A stretch of 64,000 nt of DNA from positions 62,001-126,000 of the forward strand of contig NC_018470.1 in assembly GCF_000277815.2 (NCBI RefSeq), given 5' to 3'. Made by a program: the position numbers and the translations under genes. Position 1 is the first letter of the stretch; each line of letters starts with the position of its first letter. Shown piece after piece: positions 9,090 through 18,344 of this stretch. This DNA is from Encephalitozoon hellem ATCC 50504. Lineage: Eukaryota; Microsporidia; Unikaryonidae. The notes under the pieces were generated by a model that was not told the origin of the DNA, searched no databases, and was given only the letters and a program-made list of their open reading frames with translations.

Positions 9090-10817
9090 ATGAGACTGCC
9101 TGATCTCTCTAGATTCAGAGAAAAATGTTGTTACTGCTATAGTGATGTGGAGGAGGGGATATCTGTATGTGGATGTGGACTTTCATTTTGCAAAGGGCAC
9201 GTGGACATCCACCTTGGAAAGGCCGAGTGTCATGTTGTATTTGAGATTAAAGAGGTCGGAGATGACCTTGGAATTGAAATCAAAAACACAATGCTCAAGC
9301 AGGAAGAGATTGAAGAGCTAAGGATAAGAATGGAAGCGCTTGTTAAGCCCGGAAATGAAGATGAGAGGATCATCTCAAAGGATGAGGAGGTGGGCTGTGC
9401 GCATGGATGTCCTGAAGGCCCATGCTCCATAGAGCTGGGGGATCTTGAAAGACTAAGCTGCAAGCTGTGTGATGTTCGAGCAAGGCTATGGGCTTGCTTC
9501 AGCTGTGGGTATGTAGGATGTGGAAGAGTGCAGTATGGAGTGGAGGGGAACGGGCATGCAAGGGCGCATTATGAACAGACGCAGCACAATGTCTTTGTCC
9601 TGGTTCCAAGCCTTCTCAAGGAGAGCTGCGAGGTGTTTTGCTATCTCTGTGACTCAAGCATAAGGTCTTACTACGATTTTCCTGAAGGTAGCATTACGAT
9701 TAGGTTTGAAGCAAACGAAAAGGAAGGAGAAAGAAGTGTGAAGAAAGCACTAAGGTACATTGGAGCGGCCCAATCGGCTAGCAAGAGGGAGGCAGCCGGC
9801 AGCAAGGAAAGGGAGTCTGTTCCTAGCCCATATGTGGGGATTATCAATTCTGGAAACACCTGCTATATTTCGTCTGTTCTCCAGATGATGGGATACGTTG
9901 TTTCGAAGGAAGATATTGACATGGACCAGCACTTCGAGATCTGCTGTGTGAACAATCCTCTGGAATGTTTTTTCTGCCAGTTGATGAGAGTGTTTAACAA
10001 GATGAAGGAGTCCAGGAGTAAGATGGAGATTAATAAGATATCGATCTTAGATCTCATCATGCTTATATGGAGAGACATGCCTATGTTTTCCAAGTTCATG
10101 CAGCAGGATGCCCACGAGTTCTTATTATTCTTGCTTGAGAAGATCAAGGAGGGGGAAAGCTCTTACCTAATTCCCCATATAACGTCCTATTTTGAGTTTG
10201 AAGTTGCAAGGGAGATTTCCTGCTCTGAGTGCACGGAGAAGTCCACCAGCTACGAATCTATGATGATGATGTGCACATGTCTGAAGGGCAATATAAGGAA
10301 GTCTGTGGACATGTTCTTTTCTCCGGACGAGTGGGATTGTGAATGTGGGGGAAAGAAGAGCGCGAGACGATTTGTCACTGTTCCACCGAAATATCTGATA
10401 ATCCAGGTTGGGAGATATTCCTACAATAACTGCAAGGTGGAGAAGATTAAAGACAAGATTGGAATGAAAAGTGTTAAGCTAGAAGGTTTTATGAGAAAGG
10501 GCGATGTGGATAAGCCCCTCTTAAAAAAACTAGTCGACGACGGGTATCAAGAGGAGCATGCAGAAAGGGCTCTAGGCATCTTTTCCAACGACGAAGACAA
10601 GGCTCGCAGCCTCCTGGAGAACAGCTTGACAGACCTTAGACCAGACATGAAGTATAGGGTTGTAGGGTGTATCAATCATTCAGGGGACAACATCAAAGCA
10701 GGGCATTACACATGGTGGGTATACGACGATGAAAAGTGCTATAAGATAGATGATACAAATGTTCTTAACAGCAATGTCGAGGTATTAGAAGATGGATATA
10801 TATTCTTGTTTAGATGA
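9090..10817 (+). CDS. USP5/isopeptidase T-like ubiquitin hydrolase
   Basis: A 575-residue deubiquitinase with the USP5 domain order: a first Cys/His zinc finger (residues ~14-50), a canonical ZnF-UBP finger (~110-210, including CGYVGCGRVQYGVEGNGHA and HYEQTQHNVFV), a peptidase C19 domain with Cys box INSGNTCYISSVLQ (Cys258) and His box HSGDNIKAGHYTWWVYDD (His539), and an inserted UBA domain (~465-505, LVDDGYQEEHAERALGIF). USP5 has two UBA domains; only one is clear here and the protein is about two thirds of the usual length. USP5 disassembles free polyubiquitin chains. The ATG follows CAGCCCTTAG. Confidence 0.92.
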   Translation: MRLPDLSRFREKCCYCYSDVEEGISVCGCGLSFCKGHVDIHLGKAECHVVFEIKEVGDDLGIEIKNTMLKQEEIEELRIRMEALVKPGNEDERIISKDEEVGCAHGCPEGPCSIELGDLERLSCKLCDVRARLWACFSCGYVGCGRVQYGVEGNGHARAHYEQTQHNVFVLVPSLLKESCEVFCYLCDSSIRSYYDFPEGSITIRFEANEKEGERSVKKALRYIGAAQSASKREAAGSKERESVPSPYVGIINSGNTCYISSVLQMMGYVVSKEDIDMDQHFEICCVNNPLECFFCQLMRVFNKMKESRSKMEINKISILDLIMLIWRDMPMFSKFMQQDAHEFLLFLLEKIKEGESSYLIPHITSYFEFEVAREISCSECTEKSTSYESMMMMCTCLKGNIRKSVDMFFSPDEWDCECGGKKSARRFVTVPPKYLIIQVGRYSYNNCKVEKIKDKIGMKSVKLEGFMRKGDVDKPLLKKLVDDGYQEEHAERALGIFSNDEDKARSLLENSLTDLRPDMKYRVVGCINHSGDNIKAGHYTWWVYDDEKCYKIDDTNVLNSNVEVLEDGYIFLFR

Positions 10818-10872
10818 GAACAGACATGGATGTTTGAGGCAATAAACTTCCATACTTTCTAACTCTTTATCT

Positions 10873-11592
10873 TCAAGTGCTATCAAAATAGAATCCACTC
10901 AAAATCCCCTTGAGCGGCTTTGACTTTCTTTCTCCGAGGATCTTTTTAGCTGTGCTCCACGAATACCTAACTCCAGGCGGGAACCCAAAAACTACATTTG
11001 CATTTCTTTTGAGCCATTCAACTGTGTCGGGATCGCTTGGGTATCCAGACCCAAGATCATTTCCAAATTCCGAAATCAGCACGTCCCTCTGAACCTTAGC
11101 AACTATGCTAGCCCCTGAGACAACCTGGAACTTCGAGTCTGCCTTCTTCTCAACCACAAATCTGTACGGATAGCTTGCATTCAGCTTGGATTTGTACTTT
11201 TCACAGTCCCCAAGTGTGTCCACATAGACAGCTTCCACCTTCTTGCACTTGGTTTTTATTTCGTCAAGAATCTGGAAAACAGAAGCAATCGATATCCTAT
11301 CCAGAGTAGTGGACCTAAGCTGCATCATTTCTGTAATATAGTCGGGATGAGTGCAGTGATAGATATATCCAAATCCTTTTTCTTTTATCATTTGAAAGAA
11401 GCAGTGCCTTTGTGCAGGCGTCAGAACTTTCGAGTCTCTGAATCCCGTGGCTTCCAGAGCACTCTTTGGGGCTACCAGGGCCCCATACACCATATACCCA
11501 ATCACAGGGCCTCTCCCAGCCTCATCAATTCCAATAACAACTTCCTCTGAGGTCTCTTCAAGACTTGAAAAGAAGATGTTCTTGCTCTCCAT
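10873..11592 (-). CDS. Ribonuclease H2 catalytic subunit A
   Basis: A 239-residue enzyme that removes ribonucleotides and RNA from RNA/DNA hybrids. The N-terminal active-site motif GIDEAGRGPVIG carries the Asp-Glu pair; further acidic residues lie in VYVDTLGD and after SGASIVAKVQRD, and the GSGYPSDPDT motif typical of eukaryotic RNase H2A is present. Length is close to the catalytic core of the family (yeast Rnh201 is 307). It converges with the USP5-like gene, with 55 bp between stops. Its ATG is separated from the downstream end of the PFK gene by only 36 bp. Confidence 0.95.
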   Translation of the reverse strand: MESKNIFFSSLEETSEEVVIGIDEAGRGPVIGYMVYGALVAPKSALEATGFRDSKVLTPAQRHCFFQMIKEKGFGYIYHCTHPDYITEMMQLRSTTLDRISIASVFQILDEIKTKCKKVEAVYVDTLGDCEKYKSKLNASYPYRFVVEKKADSKFQVVSGASIVAKVQRDVLISEFGNDLGSGYPSDPDTVEWLKRNANVVFGFPPGVRYSWSTAKKILGERKSKPLKGILSGFYFDST

Positions 11593-11628
11593 TCCTAAGG
11601 ACTAAAACATAGGAAACTTGTAAATCAT

Positions 11629-14307
11629 TTATTCAACAGACCTACAAATGTTGGAGTACTTAAGCCAGTAAGGGTCCTTTACCCTGTGAAGGCAGGGGTC
11701 GAACTCCTCCAGCACCTCGTCAATCCTTGTGAACTTGGTCTTGTCTTTCAGGACTCCAACAACTCCAACTCCACATCTCTGAAGACATAGATCAACAGCT
11801 TCAATCCCGAGTATCATTGCATTTATCCTATCTATCGGCGACGGATTTAGCCCTTGCTGTATGTCTCCAAGGATAGAGTAGTTCGTCTCAAATAGGTCCC
11901 CACTGTCGGTCCTTAGAATCTCGCAGAAGCTCTCAGTGGGAATAGAGCGGAACGTCTTCTCGTTTCTGAATATCACAATTCCCCTCCTCGCCTTCTCCCT
12001 GAACTTCACCCGAAGTCTCTGTGCCGCTTCTGAGAGGTGCCCTATGAGATATTTCCTTTCAGGAATGAAGACCTCAAAAGCCCCTGCAGCTATTCCTCCC
12101 ATCAAGGATAAATATCCGCAGTTCTCCCCTCCAATCTCTATGACAAAGGCGTTGTTCTTGTATGCAAACGAATTCAGCTTCGATACATCAGAAACCTTTA
12201 GAATCGTGTTGAGAGCTGTATCAGCCCCGATGCTTATGTCAATCCCAGGTATGTTGTTATAGGAAGATGCAGGTATGAGAACTGCATCAATCCCCTTGAG
12301 CTCCTTGATGATGTTCAAGGCCCTACTTCCTCCTATGACTATCAGAGAGTCCAGCTTGTACTCCTCCACCCTCTTCTGAATTAGCTCAATGCTTATTCCT
12401 TCGCTACTGCCTATTCCTATTGCAGACCCTCCATTGTTTACTTCTCCAAAGAACTCATAGGGCCTTGGCTTCATAAGATGCCCATTTACAAGCCCTTCAA
12501 ACCCATTTGGGATGTAGTATGCCTCTACACCTGCGACCAATGAATACTGAATCGCAGAGTTCAGTGCCGTATTCATCCCACTAGACCTGCGCTCGAATTG
12601 CAATATTCCTATACGTATCTTTCCATTCTTCTGGTTTCTGACAGAGCTCAGGTTATGGCTACAATCCCCGATGTCTTCGACTCTAGTCACTAGAGACTTC
12701 CTGAAATATGAATATCCCAGCTTAAAGAAGTCACTTCTGCTTTCCAATATCTCGGCGAATCTTTTTCTTTCCTGGAGGCTTCGGACAAGTTCGTTTTTTT
12801 CTATAACCTCTTTTAGCCCAACCTCAGAAATCTCGTCTCTGAAAATACTGATCATAACAGGCTCCTTCATGGGGCCCAAGGAGATCTCAACGGCCCTGAC
12901 ACCGAGAAGAGTCCCATATATTCTGTCCTGTGCAGAAGTCGGGCCTCCTCTCTGAATATGGCCCAATTTGAGCAGTCGAACCTCCATCCCAGACCTTGCA
13001 ATCTCCTCCACAACTTGGGAGGCTGCTATAGGTGTTCCGTCCCTTTCAACAGCCCCCTCTGCAATTATGACAAATGTTCCAGACTTCCCATATCTTCTTG
13101 CAGTCTTAAGAGCTCCAATCATCTCTTCCTTCCATTCACAAGGCGCCTCGGGAAGCAGCACATAGTCTGCAGCACTTGCCAAAGCAGACATAAGAGCTAT
13201 CCATCCGCACTTTCTTCCCATGACCTCAATAACAAATGTACGCGTATGCGACTTCATGGTGGATATCAGATGATCTATTCCCTCAATAACCCTGTGGATT
13301 GCAGTGTCTTCTCCCAAGGAAACAGGTGCACCACAGATGTCATTGTCTATTGTTGCCGGAATTCCTATGACCTTCAAATCATAAATGTACTTTTCCACGT
13401 CTCTCGGGTCCGTGCCCTCACCAGAGCATTCATCCTGGAAATCCTCAAGATCATCAGATGAGTTAAGGTCATGATAGATCGTAGGCGTCTCCTTATAACA
13501 CTCAGGCTTCCCGTAGAAATCAGAGTATCCAACTACACTTGTGTCCGTGGTTACCTGGATCTTTTCCTCATCCTGAGGCCCTATCCTATCCATCTCTATC
13601 TTCCGAAGAACCCTTCTGGAAACTCTTCCCTCCCGTACAAGATCCCTTAGGTGGTCCTTGAACTCATCTCTAAGAGTCATGGCTCCCTTCATAGATCCAT
13701 CTCCGCCCAAGACTATTATACAGTTGATCCTCTTCTCAACCATGTTCAGAACAGCCTGCTTTCTCCCGCTTCGCTCCATAAACTTTTGGGATCTTGCAGA
13801 CAGAAGAACAGTTCCCCCTTGGCTGCTGCAATGTGTCTCGGTGTCCCAGCTTAGCCTGCGTATGTTATTGCTGATGAGCCCGTCATATCCGTTATACACC
13901 CCGTAAACAGATGCTCCCCACTTAATTCCTGTCCTGATTATACTCTTGATCGCAGAGTTCATCCCAGACGCATCTCCTCCACTAGTCACAATTGCAATCC
14001 TATTCATTCTCCCCTGCCCAGAAAACGTAACCACAATCTTGTTCCCCATCATGTCCACCATCTCGAGCGGCATCCCATGGCCGTTTTCATTAACAAGCCC
14101 ACGCGTCATCAAACGGCGCAGCACCTTGTACGAAGTGTGCACGTGTATTCCAGAGCTTATGGACGTTATCCTGGCCTTTCTGGTGCTATATATCTTTAGC
14201 GTCTCCCGGTCGTATATCACGTCTAACCCGAGAACCTCATACACCTCTCCATGCTTCTGCGAAACCCCATCTCCAGACAGCAACAACTCCTCAATAACAG
14301 CCTCCAT
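11629..14307 (-). CDS. PFK: ATP-dependent 6-phosphofructokinase, tandem-domain
   Basis: An 892-residue glycolytic enzyme converting fructose-6-phosphate to fructose-1,6-bisphosphate. The open frame reaches a TTG at 14376 with a stop just upstream, so the first ATG (14307) is used. The N-terminal PFK half has TSGGDASGMNSAIK, VLGGDGSMKGA and IPATIDNDICG with its catalytic Asp, and the MGRKCGWIAL and GHIQRGGPTSAQDR blocks. The second half keeps SSGMNTALNSA but reads VIGGSRAL where GGDGS is expected, as in regulatory halves of eukaryotic PFKs. A ~60-residue acidic insertion interrupts the N-half before the IDND motif. Confidence 0.94.
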   Translation of the reverse strand: MEAVIEELLLSGDGVSQKHGEVYEVLGLDVIYDRETLKIYSTRKARITSISSGIHVHTSYKVLRRLMTRGLVNENGHGMPLEMVDMMGNKIVVTFSGQGRMNRIAIVTSGGDASGMNSAIKSIIRTGIKWGASVYGVYNGYDGLISNNIRRLSWDTETHCSSQGGTVLLSARSQKFMERSGRKQAVLNMVEKRINCIIVLGGDGSMKGAMTLRDEFKDHLRDLVREGRVSRRVLRKIEMDRIGPQDEEKIQVTTDTSVVGYSDFYGKPECYKETPTIYHDLNSSDDLEDFQDECSGEGTDPRDVEKYIYDLKVIGIPATIDNDICGAPVSLGEDTAIHRVIEGIDHLISTMKSHTRTFVIEVMGRKCGWIALMSALASAADYVLLPEAPCEWKEEMIGALKTARRYGKSGTFVIIAEGAVERDGTPIAASQVVEEIARSGMEVRLLKLGHIQRGGPTSAQDRIYGTLLGVRAVEISLGPMKEPVMISIFRDEISEVGLKEVIEKNELVRSLQERKRFAEILESRSDFFKLGYSYFRKSLVTRVEDIGDCSHNLSSVRNQKNGKIRIGILQFERRSSGMNTALNSAIQYSLVAGVEAYYIPNGFEGLVNGHLMKPRPYEFFGEVNNGGSAIGIGSSEGISIELIQKRVEEYKLDSLIVIGGSRALNIIKELKGIDAVLIPASSYNNIPGIDISIGADTALNTILKVSDVSKLNSFAYKNNAFVIEIGGENCGYLSLMGGIAAGAFEVFIPERKYLIGHLSEAAQRLRVKFREKARRGIVIFRNEKTFRSIPTESFCEILRTDSGDLFETNYSILGDIQQGLNPSPIDRINAMILGIEAVDLCLQRCGVGVVGVLKDKTKFTRIDEVLEEFDPCLHRVKDPYWLKYSNICRSVE

Positions 14308-14500
14308 GTCACTGATTCCGAGATCGCATTTATCTATCGCATGACCAATCAATTTCCTATTTTCACCTATAACCAATTAGCAGAGGCGATCTCTAATTTA
14401 TATAAAAATAGAAAGCTTTAATATCCACAAGCAATTTAAGCATAATTGTCTAAATTTAGCAATCCAGGTGAAATAAGAAAAATGAACAAGGGGATCGAAT

Positions 14501-14851
14501 ATGCCATGCCAAGGCAAAAAAGAAGACAGAGTAAGTAGAAGTTTAATTGAAGATGCTTCTTTGTTCTTGTGGTTCGTGAATGCAGTAAATTCTGGAGGAT
14601 ACTGCAAAGTGCTCAGGAATGGGGAAGGCATATCCCTCACTCCAAAGAAGAAGTTTCAGCAGAAAATAAAGTTCAAGGCGTACAGTATGAGTGCTGACAG
14701 TATCATGTATGAAAAAAAGAACGAGATTGCCTTTGAAGAAGATAGAAATGGATTTATATGTGCACATTGCGATGCAAGGTATGTATACAAGAGATGCCTG
14801 GTAAACCACCTCATAAAGTCTCACCATATAAATTCAAACACATTTCATTGA
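14501..14851 (+). CDS. Single C2H2 zinc-finger protein, possibly spliced
   Basis: Read without splicing this is a 116-residue protein; one C2H2 finger (FICAHCDARYVYKRCLVNHLIKSHH) lies near the C-terminus, and the central part (KKKFQQKIKFKAYSM) is basic. A second model is possible: a frame starting at ATG 14506 (or 14482) joins the same downstream frame if the 22 nt at 14531-14552 are removed as an intron, giving an N-terminus MPRQKRRQNASLFLWFV. A GGGG at 14490-14493 fits a start at 14501 or 14506. I do not recognise the protein family. Confidence 0.65.
   Translation: MPCQGKKEDRVSRSLIEDASLFLWFVNAVNSGGYCKVLRNGEGISLTPKKKFQQKIKFKAYSMSADSIMYEKKNEIAFEEDRNGFICAHCDARYVYKRCLVNHLIKSHHINSNTFH
14531..14552 (+). 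other. Candidate 22-nt spliceosomal intron
   Basis: The segment starts with a perfect GTAAGT, contains TTTAATT resembling a branch site, and ends in AG. Removing it joins a frame starting at ATG 14506 (first exon 25 nt) to the long downstream zinc-finger frame; the upstream frame otherwise hits a TAG inside the segment. Very short introns close to the start codon are typical of Encephalitozoon. The unspliced frame from 14501 is also open, so splicing is not proven. Confidence 0.45.
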
Positions 14852-14956
14852 AGCAGCCTAGAAGTTGTTGAATGGAAGGGCAGAGGAGCCCATGCTGCTG
14901 GGCATCCAGGCTATATCGGTAGAATGATTTGCTTCATTAAACATTTGCCAGTTTAT

Positions 14957-17464
14957 TTATGGTAAGGAGGGTGCCTCTGAAATCTCAAGCGTAAATCTTC
15001 TTCTCAGGAAGAACCTTTCGTCGTCTCTTAGGACCTTGACCCAGATCTTCTGGAGCATCTCAAAATGGCCTTCAGAGACTATAGCCTCTTCGAGATTGTA
15101 TTCAGGAACATATACAACTATCCCATTTGATTTAACGCTCGTGACAAATCCCTCGGCAACAGGCTCCTTATCTCTGAGTATTGCATAAATGTTTACTTTG
15201 TCACACTCCCAGGATGCTTTCTTGGCAGATCTATATCTGGAGTTCATGTTCCTGCATACTCCCTCGTCGACAAAGACTTGATCCCGAGGCCCTCCGTCCA
15301 AGTCCTTTCTTGCCCTAAAGGTCACAACCCCGAGGCTCTTTATCTCCATCTCCCCAGGCTCCACGGTCTGAAGAATGCTGCTTAGAATCCTGTGAACTAT
15401 GATGTCAGCATATCTTCTGATCGGAGAGGTGAAGTGTGTATACATGGGCGTTGCAAGCCCATAGTGGTGGAAGTTGGAGGTTTCTCCTGACACAACATAT
15501 ACAGCCTGGTTCATGGACTTGATCAGCATCCTTTTCATAAGATCCTTTTCGACTCCGTCCATCCTGTCCAAAATCTCTCCTAGGCCCTTTGAAGTAGATG
15601 TATCAATGTTAGGAGATATGTCTAGGACAGATGGGGGCGGGTGTTTCCTAAGCAACGAAGAGTCAGGATGATGATGGTACATGAACAAAGCGACAGAGAT
15701 ATTTGCAAGGATCATAAACTCCTCAACAAGAGAGTTGGTTGGAAAGTATTCCTTCACTTCAAACTCCCCTTCCCGGAACGTAGCTTGTCTCCTACTCAGA
15801 TCTAGTGAGCCCTTCTTAAGCCTGTCATTCCGTAGAATCTTGCTTATCTCCAGAAGCCCTACCAAGGAATCAAGCACACCGCCTTCACTATCTGAAAGTC
15901 CCTTGATGACGTCATATGCCTCCTTATAGCTGAAGGCCTTTCGAGATCTTATTAACGATCTGCAGAAATGTGTTTTTAGGATCTTTGCATCACCAGACAT
16001 TTCCCAAACAACAGAAAAGGCCGCCCTATCCTTCCCAGAAACCAAGCTACATATGTCTGTACTCAGGTCAGGAGGAAGCATATCAATGCGCCACTCAGGT
16101 AGGTAAACTGTTGTTCCTCTATCCGCCGCTATTCTGTCTATCTTGGAGTCCTTGCGAACATAATATGCAACATCTGCAATGTGAACTCCTACCTCAAAAT
16201 TCCCATTCGGAAGAACCCGCCAATGGAGTGCATCATCAATATCTTCGCATCCAGGCGGGTCAATGCTTATAACAGTCAGCTCACGGAAGTCCTCTCTTGT
16301 CCCTTCTTTGACTTCCTGGTATATTCTGCTCATACTCAGCCAGTCTTCATCCATCCAGGAGGTTCCAAGCATGTCGCCCCAGCTTCTTCCATAATAAGTT
16401 ATTCCATTCGCAACAAGTATCGCTTCCATCTCTGCCTTCTTGTCTCCAAGGCACCCCAATCTTTTATAGTAGTGTCCAATGGGATAGTTGCTTGTCCTTT
16501 CCCATCCATCAATTTCAACACAGAGTCTCTTACCCACCAACTCTTCAGGTTGGCTTGTTCTTATCCTAATCGCAGGTATCCTCTTGTCAATGGGAATAAC
16601 CAAGACATTCTGGGCCCTGCTTCCCTGGATTGTTCTTTGAGATATTGTTCCCACAATCTCTCTACACTTCCTCCTATAAATCCCAACAACCTTTCCAAAG
16701 ATCTCGTTTCCTTCCTTTTTCTTTCTTGTCTCCTTGGGCCCTTCCTCGTTGTCTACCAGTATTCCATCCTCATCCCGCTCATCCACAACTTCAACATAAA
16801 CCTCGTCTCCATTTATTGCCCTGTTCATGTTCTTCTTCCCAACCACGAGAACCTTGACATTCCCGTCCACTACAAATCCACTGTAGCAGTTGTACGTGCT
16901 GACCTCAAGCGTTCCCTTGTATAGCCCCTTTCTCCCATATTGAATATCCAAGTTCTCTTTGTAGTCCTCATATTCAGTTGCCTCCTTCTCATCAACACTG
17001 TCTAGAAGATCTTTGATATCATCCGAGACATATTTTCCATACTCCAAGATGTTCTCAGTGCTCAGGATAATGAAGTTGTACTGGGGCAGATGGCCCTTGT
17101 AGAACTCCAAAACCCCTTCAAGGCCCTTTCCATAGGTTGCTTTACAGAAGTTGTTGCAGAACACCACATACCCCTTCTCTCTTGCAACATCTCTCAGGCC
17201 TCTTTCGTCATTCCGAGAAAGCTCCTCAAGCGCAGATTGGCATATTATCGCTGCAACATAGTCACTTTTGAGAAGTGCTCTGTACTTGGCCATGACACTC
17301 GCATCAGGAATCACAAAGACAGAAGTCCTCACATTCTCCCTGCACACTCCCCCACAGCACTCAAACCCACAGGGCACATCGTCTCTAACATAGTGCTCGC
17401 GAACCCTCTTGATAAGCTTCAGCCTCTTGGATATTTTCCTTTCGGCTACAACTCCCTGCCACAT
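14957..17464 (-). CDS. DIS3: Rrp44/Dis3 exosome 3'-5' exoribonuclease
   Basis: An 835-residue RNase II family enzyme of the RNA exosome. Order: a Cys-rich CR3-like start (VREHYVRDDVPC plus CC and C, residues ~21-41), a PIN domain (~45-150), cold-shock/OB segments, an RNB domain with the complete active-site block SIDPPGCEDIDDALHW, and a C-terminal S1-like region. The RNB nuclease therefore looks active. In the PIN domain, Asp54 and Glu80/81 are kept, but the segment aligning with the third and fourth acidic residues reads GKGLEGVLEFYKGHL and LSTENIL, so endonuclease activity may be lost (inference from eye alignment). Confidence 0.94.
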   Translation of the reverse strand: MWQGVVAERKISKRLKLIKRVREHYVRDDVPCGFECCGGVCRENVRTSVFVIPDASVMAKYRALLKSDYVAAIICQSALEELSRNDERGLRDVAREKGYVVFCNNFCKATYGKGLEGVLEFYKGHLPQYNFIILSTENILEYGKYVSDDIKDLLDSVDEKEATEYEDYKENLDIQYGRKGLYKGTLEVSTYNCYSGFVVDGNVKVLVVGKKNMNRAINGDEVYVEVVDERDEDGILVDNEEGPKETRKKKEGNEIFGKVVGIYRRKCREIVGTISQRTIQGSRAQNVLVIPIDKRIPAIRIRTSQPEELVGKRLCVEIDGWERTSNYPIGHYYKRLGCLGDKKAEMEAILVANGITYYGRSWGDMLGTSWMDEDWLSMSRIYQEVKEGTREDFRELTVISIDPPGCEDIDDALHWRVLPNGNFEVGVHIADVAYYVRKDSKIDRIAADRGTTVYLPEWRIDMLPPDLSTDICSLVSGKDRAAFSVVWEMSGDAKILKTHFCRSLIRSRKAFSYKEAYDVIKGLSDSEGGVLDSLVGLLEISKILRNDRLKKGSLDLSRRQATFREGEFEVKEYFPTNSLVEEFMILANISVALFMYHHHPDSSLLRKHPPPSVLDISPNIDTSTSKGLGEILDRMDGVEKDLMKRMLIKSMNQAVYVVSGETSNFHHYGLATPMYTHFTSPIRRYADIIVHRILSSILQTVEPGEMEIKSLGVVTFRARKDLDGGPRDQVFVDEGVCRNMNSRYRSAKKASWECDKVNIYAILRDKEPVAEGFVTSVKSNGIVVYVPEYNLEEAIVSEGHFEMLQKIWVKVLRDDERFFLRRRFTLEISEAPSLP

Positions 17465-17538
17465 TAAAGGGATCCAGAACTACGAAAAACTTGAAATCCA
17501 GAAATAATTGTCGATGACGTAAAACAAGGAATCATTTA

Positions 17539-17871
17539 TTATCCACTAATAGCCATTCCAGTCTTTTCCTTAACTATCTTTTCCTCATCAGCAAGGAAAG
17601 CCCCAATTATCTTCTCTCTGACACACCTGCCGCAGTGTGTTGCCCCATAGGCCCTGTTGACACGCCTTGCAGAAACCTTCTGTCGCGAAAACTCCGCAGG
17701 TCTCATGCGTGCTATGCTTCCTAGGACAGCATTGCATTCGTGGCATCTGTGCTTCTTGGAGTACTTCTTAATACGACGGTTAACAAGCTTTCCCGACGGC
17801 GTCTTGACCCTTATCCTCCTGTTACTGCGAGTTTTATATGTTTGTCCCTTGTGAATAAGAACTTTTCTCAT
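17539..17871 (-). CDS. RPL34: Large-subunit ribosomal protein eL34
   Basis: A 110-residue 60S protein. The open frame runs up to 17940, but eL34 proteins start near this internal Met ([20 protein letters not shown]) and an AAAAAATTTTCCCC start signal lies immediately upstream, so the start is set at 17871. The body shows [28 protein letters not shown] with the zinc-type Cxx[21 protein letters not shown] and [21 protein letters not shown]. It is convergent with nothing: the next gene on its 3' side (Rrp44) runs in the same direction, 74 bp away. Confidence 0.96.
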   Translation of the reverse strand: MRKVLIHKGQTYKTRSNRRIRVKTPSGKLVNRRIKKYSKKHRCHECNAVLGSIARMRPAEFSRQKVSARRVNRAYGATHCGRCVREKIIGAFLADEEKIVKEKTGMAISG

Positions 17872-17881
17872 CTCTTTGCAA

Positions 17882-17895
17882 GGGGAAAATTTTTT
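17882..17895 (-). promoter_or_regulatory. AAATTT-CCC start signal of eL34 gene
   Basis: On the minus strand AAAAAATTTT (17895-17886) is followed directly by CCCC (17885-17882), 10 bp before the ATG at 17871. It decides the start codon, because it lies inside the longer open frame that begins at 17940. Confidence 0.78.
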
Positions 17896-17936
17896 GCTCT
17901 CTTCTATTTCCTGTGATATGCCACAGACAGAGAGCT

Positions 17937-18284
17937 TCACAAGCCCATTGACTTGAGCTTTTTGTAAGACTCGTCATCCTTGTACAGACTCACGATGTTG
18001 ACATACTTCATGTTGAATATAGAAGAAAGCTCTCTTTCTGCACCAGCAGGAAGAGCATACAAATCTATCCCAAAGTGCCTACAGAACAACGGGAGGTGCA
18101 GAAACAGGACATCATCCTTTGGTGTTATGAGGACGGCGCCTATGTCTCTTTTGCCATCCTCGTAGTGCTTCATTAGCTGGTTATATGTTACCAGAGCCCT
18201 GGAGCCTTTGAGGGCCCTGTAGATGCACTCGGGGTTGTCAACAGTCTTGATGGCATGAATATCGGAGTGGAATATTTTCTTCAT
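17937..18284 (-). CDS. L7Ae-like RNA-binding fold protein, possibly Rpp38/Pop3
   Basis: A 115-residue basic protein. The middle (residues ~24-95) reads like an L7Ae/Pop3 fold: [35 protein letters not shown], then [19 protein letters not shown] and a hydrophobic strand [11 protein letters not shown]. The HLPxxC and -P- spacing is shared with NHP2, eL8 and the RNase P/MRP proteins Pop3/Rpp38. The typical glycine-rich RNA contact is weak, so this is not one of the standard ribosomal members. It lies 65 bp upstream of eL34 on the same strand. The family assignment is moderate and the specific role is a guess. Confidence 0.6.
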   Translation of the reverse strand: MKKIFHSDIHAIKTVDNPECIYRALKGSRALVTYNQLMKHYEDGKRDIGAVLITPKDDVLFLHLPLFCRHFGIDLYALPAGAERELSSIFNMKYVNIVSLYKDDESYKKLKSMGL

Positions 18285-18331
18285 ACTCGAGGATCGGCTT
18301 CCGGTATTAAGATATAAACGGATTCCAACGA

Positions 18332-18344
18332 CCCCAAAAATTTT
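18332..18344 (+). promoter_or_regulatory. CCCC plus AAAAATTTT directly before ATG
   Basis: CCCC at 18332-18335 is followed by AAAAATTTT at 18336-18344, which abuts the ATG at 18345. The two boxes are the same as those of ribosomal genes here but in the opposite order, and leave essentially no space after the AT box. Confidence 0.55.

Noticed and set aside
16181..16924. Plus-strand open frame of 247 codons
   Set aside because: Antisense to the Rrp44 gene; a shadow of its codon bias.
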